Part shown: positions 6,573-7,655 of the stretch, piece by piece
Numbering within the stretch: position 1 is the first letter of the stretch
Layout: every line of letters starts with the position of its first letter
DNA from: a bacterium
GTDB taxonomy: Bacteria > Hydrogenedentota > Hydrogenedentia > Hydrogenedentiales > SLHB01
Assembly (NCBI GenBank): GCA_024231375.1
Contig: JAAEQP010000956.1
Location: 1-7,655, forward strand
Length of the DNA: 7,655 nucleotides
Reading direction: 5' to 3'
The notes under the pieces: generated by a model
What the model was told of the DNA's origin: nothing
The model's input: only the letters and a program-made list of their open reading frames with translations
Database searches by the model: none
Made by a program: the position numbers and the translations under genes

Positions 6573-6587
6573 CCGCCCCTCGGGCGG
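6573..6587 (-). promoter_or_regulatory. GC-only leader hairpin just ahead of the first operon gene
   Basis: On the minus strand CCGCCC-GAG-GGGCGG forms a 6-bp all-GC stem with a 3-nt loop, 12 nt before the ATG at 6560 and directly next to the only ribosome-site candidate. In the mRNA it could shade the ribosome site or protect the 5' end. There is no U-tract, so it is not a standard terminator. The role is inferred from position alone. Confidence 0.35.
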
Positions 6588-6608
6588 GGTAACATGCCAA
6601 CTGCCAAC

Positions 6609-6621
6609 GTGTTGCCAACAC
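6609..6621. promoter_or_regulatory. Operator-like 13-bp palindrome in the divergent intergenic region
   Basis: GTGTTGCCAACAC is a perfect inverted repeat of GTGTTG around a single central base. It overlaps the end of a candidate -10 box and the predicted transcription start for the leftward operon, which is where a repressor site would be expected. No regulator gene is in the window and the binding protein is unknown. Confidence 0.35.
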
Positions 6622-6648
6622 ACTACGCGATCCCCCACCAAATGGCAA
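6620..6648 (-). promoter_or_regulatory. Candidate promoter for the leftward glycosyltransferase operon
   Basis: On the minus strand TTGCCA (6648-6643, five of six matches to the -35 consensus) is followed after exactly 17 nt by TAGTGT (6625-6620), which keeps the most conserved T, A and final T of a -10 box. The predicted start would be near 6613, giving a leader of about 53 nt that includes the TTGGCA repeats and the GC hairpin. The -10 match is weak, so this remains a candidate. Confidence 0.35.
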
Positions 6649-6684
6649 GAGAAGCCGCGATAGGAACCGGCCCTCTGCTTTGGG

Positions 6685-6690
6685 TATGAT
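6685..6690 (+). promoter_or_regulatory. -10 box placed for leaderless murB transcription
   Basis: TATGAT matches the -10 consensus at five of six positions. It ends 6 nt before the murB ATG, so a start seven bases after its last base would fall on the A of the ATG at 6697. No good -35 box is found 16-18 nt upstream, and no separate ribosome site precedes the ATG. Both facts fit the TANNNT-type leaderless promoters known in Deinococcus and actinobacteria. Confidence 0.4.
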
Positions 6691-6696
6691 GGGGGC

Positions 6697-7584
6697 ATGA
6701 ATACACTGCCGTTCGATTTTGCGAAGTGCGACTACCCCTTGGCGGGGTTGACCTTGTACAACGTGGGCGGCCCGGCGCGCATGGCCCTGTTCCCGACCAC
6801 GGTGGACGAGGCCCGTGCCGCGTGCGAATGGATGCTGGCGCAGGACGCGCCCCGCATCGTGTTGGGCGGCGGATCCAATGTGCTCGTGGCCGACGAGGGA
6901 TTCGAGGGGGTCGTACTCGTGACCTCCGGCCTGGAATGGATCACACCCTTGGGCGACGGCAGGTACAATGTGGGCGGCGGCGGCAACCTCAGCAAACTCG
7001 TGCGCGACGTCATGCTTCCCAACAACTACGCCGGCGTCGGCGGGTTGGCGGGCATTCCGGGAACCGTGGGCGGGGCCATCTACATGAACGCCGGGACGGT
7101 CAACGGTTCGACCTGCCAATTGCTCGAATCCGTCGATCTGGTTGGACCCGAGGGACGCCGCACGACTCCTGTCGACCCATCCACCTACGGGTATCGCGGT
7201 CAGACCTTCTGCTCGCGCGACACGCTCATCATCTCCGGCACCTTTGCCTTCGAGCCCGCCGACGAGGACCAGCAGGCGATCTACGATCACTACCTTCAGC
7301 GCAGGAAGGAAAAACAGCCACAGGGGTACTGCTGCGGCAGCGTGTTCAAGAATCCCGAAGGCGACCATGCGGGCCGCCTCATCGAAGCCTGCGGCCTCAA
7401 AGGAACCCGTCGGGGCGGCGCCGTCATCAGCACAGTCCACGCCAACTTCATCATGAACGAGGGCGGCGCCACAGCCGCCGACATCCGGTCGCTCATCGAT
7501 CTCTGCCGCGCCAAGGTCCGCGACCAATTCGGCGTGGATCTCCAGACCGAGGTCGTCGTCGTTGGATCAACCAGCGCCGGATAG
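6697..7584 (+). CDS. murB: UDP-N-acetylenolpyruvoylglucosamine reductase MurB
   Basis: MurB is the cytoplasmic flavoenzyme that reduces UDP-GlcNAc-enolpyruvate to UDP-MurNAc with NADPH, the second committed step of peptidoglycan synthesis. The 295-residue length suits the short type II form. Visible motifs are LYNVGGPA at 20-27, the FAD-binding VLGGGSNVLVADEGF at 55-69, AGIPGTVGGAIYMNAG at 118-133, YGYRGQTF with Arg167 at 164-171, RRKEKQP at 202-208, CGSVFKNP at 213-220 with the proton-donating Ser215, AGRLIEACGLKG at 225-236, HANFI at 248-252 and the catalytic Glu285 near the C-terminus. All key residues are present, so the enzyme should be active. The ATG at 6697 places the first conserved strand correctly. 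It lacks a normal Shine-Dalgarno spacing (GGGGG ends one base before ATG), unlike the other genes here. It is not next to other division and cell-wall genes in this window and is divergent from the glycan operon. Confidence 0.97.
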   Translation: MNTLPFDFAKCDYPLAGLTLYNVGGPARMALFPTTVDEARAACEWMLAQDAPRIVLGGGSNVLVADEGFEGVVLVTSGLEWITPLGDGRYNVGGGGNLSKLVRDVMLPNNYAGVGGLAGIPGTVGGAIYMNAGTVNGSTCQLLESVDLVGPEGRRTTPVDPSTYGYRGQTFCSRDTLIISGTFAFEPADEDQQAIYDHYLQRRKEKQPQGYCCGSVFKNPEGDHAGRLIEACGLKGTRRGGAVISTVHANFIMNEGGATAADIRSLIDLCRAKVRDQFGVDLQTEVVVVGSTSAG

Positions 7585-7655
7585 ACGCCCCGGGCGGACG
7601 CTCCTTATCGACGGAGCAACGTTCAAGACGAGGTCCGGGTTTGGAGTGCGGCATC

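Noticed and set aside
4269..6689. 806-codon open frame on the plus strand
   Set aside because: It runs antisense through the fusion gene and the first GT2 gene, both with clear family motifs. Its product is low-complexity, rich in Arg, His and Gly, as expected for the mirror of GC-rich codons.
5878..7527. 549-codon minus-strand open frame across murB and the intergenic region
   Set aside because: It is antisense to murB, whose motifs are complete, and then passes through the GT2 gene in the wrong frame; no family similarity.
7600..7617. GCTCC-8 nt-GGAGC stem after murB, considered as a terminator
   Set aside because: Five base pairs, a wide loop and no T-tract. The last 71 bp of the window show no convincing gene or terminator.

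Overview
The window comes from a GC-rich bacterium that makes peptidoglycan. It carries a complete murB, a signal-peptide-bearing beta-helix protein, and a tight operon for assembly of a surface glycan or glycolipid. Codon use is uniform and rich in G or C at third positions across all genes, so nothing looks freshly transferred. I cannot fix the phylum. Large secreted beta-helix proteins next to glycosyltransferases and B12-type radical SAM enzymes would suit Hydrogenedentota, planctomycete-like or related candidate lineages, but that is a guess.

Layout: murB runs rightward at 6697-7584. A 136-bp divergent intergenic region (6561-6696) separates it from an operon running leftward, which reads in order of transcription: a membrane-anchored GT2 glycosyltransferase (6560-5595); an unusual fusion of a complete Alg14/PssD-like domain with a B12-binding radical SAM enzyme (5579-3645); an Alg13/PssE-like partner (3648-3151); a second membrane-anchored GT2 (3148-2156, GTG start); a DPM1-like polyprenyl-phosphate glycosyltransferase (2156-1440); a DUF2304 membrane protein (1437-1030); and a 53-residue single-span membrane protein starting at TTG (1040-879). 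After a 100-bp gap comes a secreted right-handed beta-helix protein (778 to beyond the left edge). Junctions within the operon are 15-nt and 2-nt gaps or 1-, 4- and 11-nt overlaps, so the genes are almost certainly co-transcribed and partly translationally coupled.

Inferred logic: the DPM1-like enzyme with its DUF2304 partner would charge a polyprenyl phosphate with a sugar. The two GT2 enzymes and the split Alg14/Alg13 enzyme would build a glycan on a lipid carrier at the inner face of the membrane. The radical SAM domain would modify the sugar or lipid. The sugar, the acceptor and the radical SAM chemistry cannot be read from the sequence. No flippase, polymerase or ligase is present in the window.

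The points most worth a second look are the Alg14-radical SAM fusion, which splits the usual Alg14-Alg13 pair and has an ATGA start/stop signature exactly at the domain junction; the unreported-looking 53-residue membrane ORF after DUF2304; and a -10 box placed so that murB would be transcribed without a leader.
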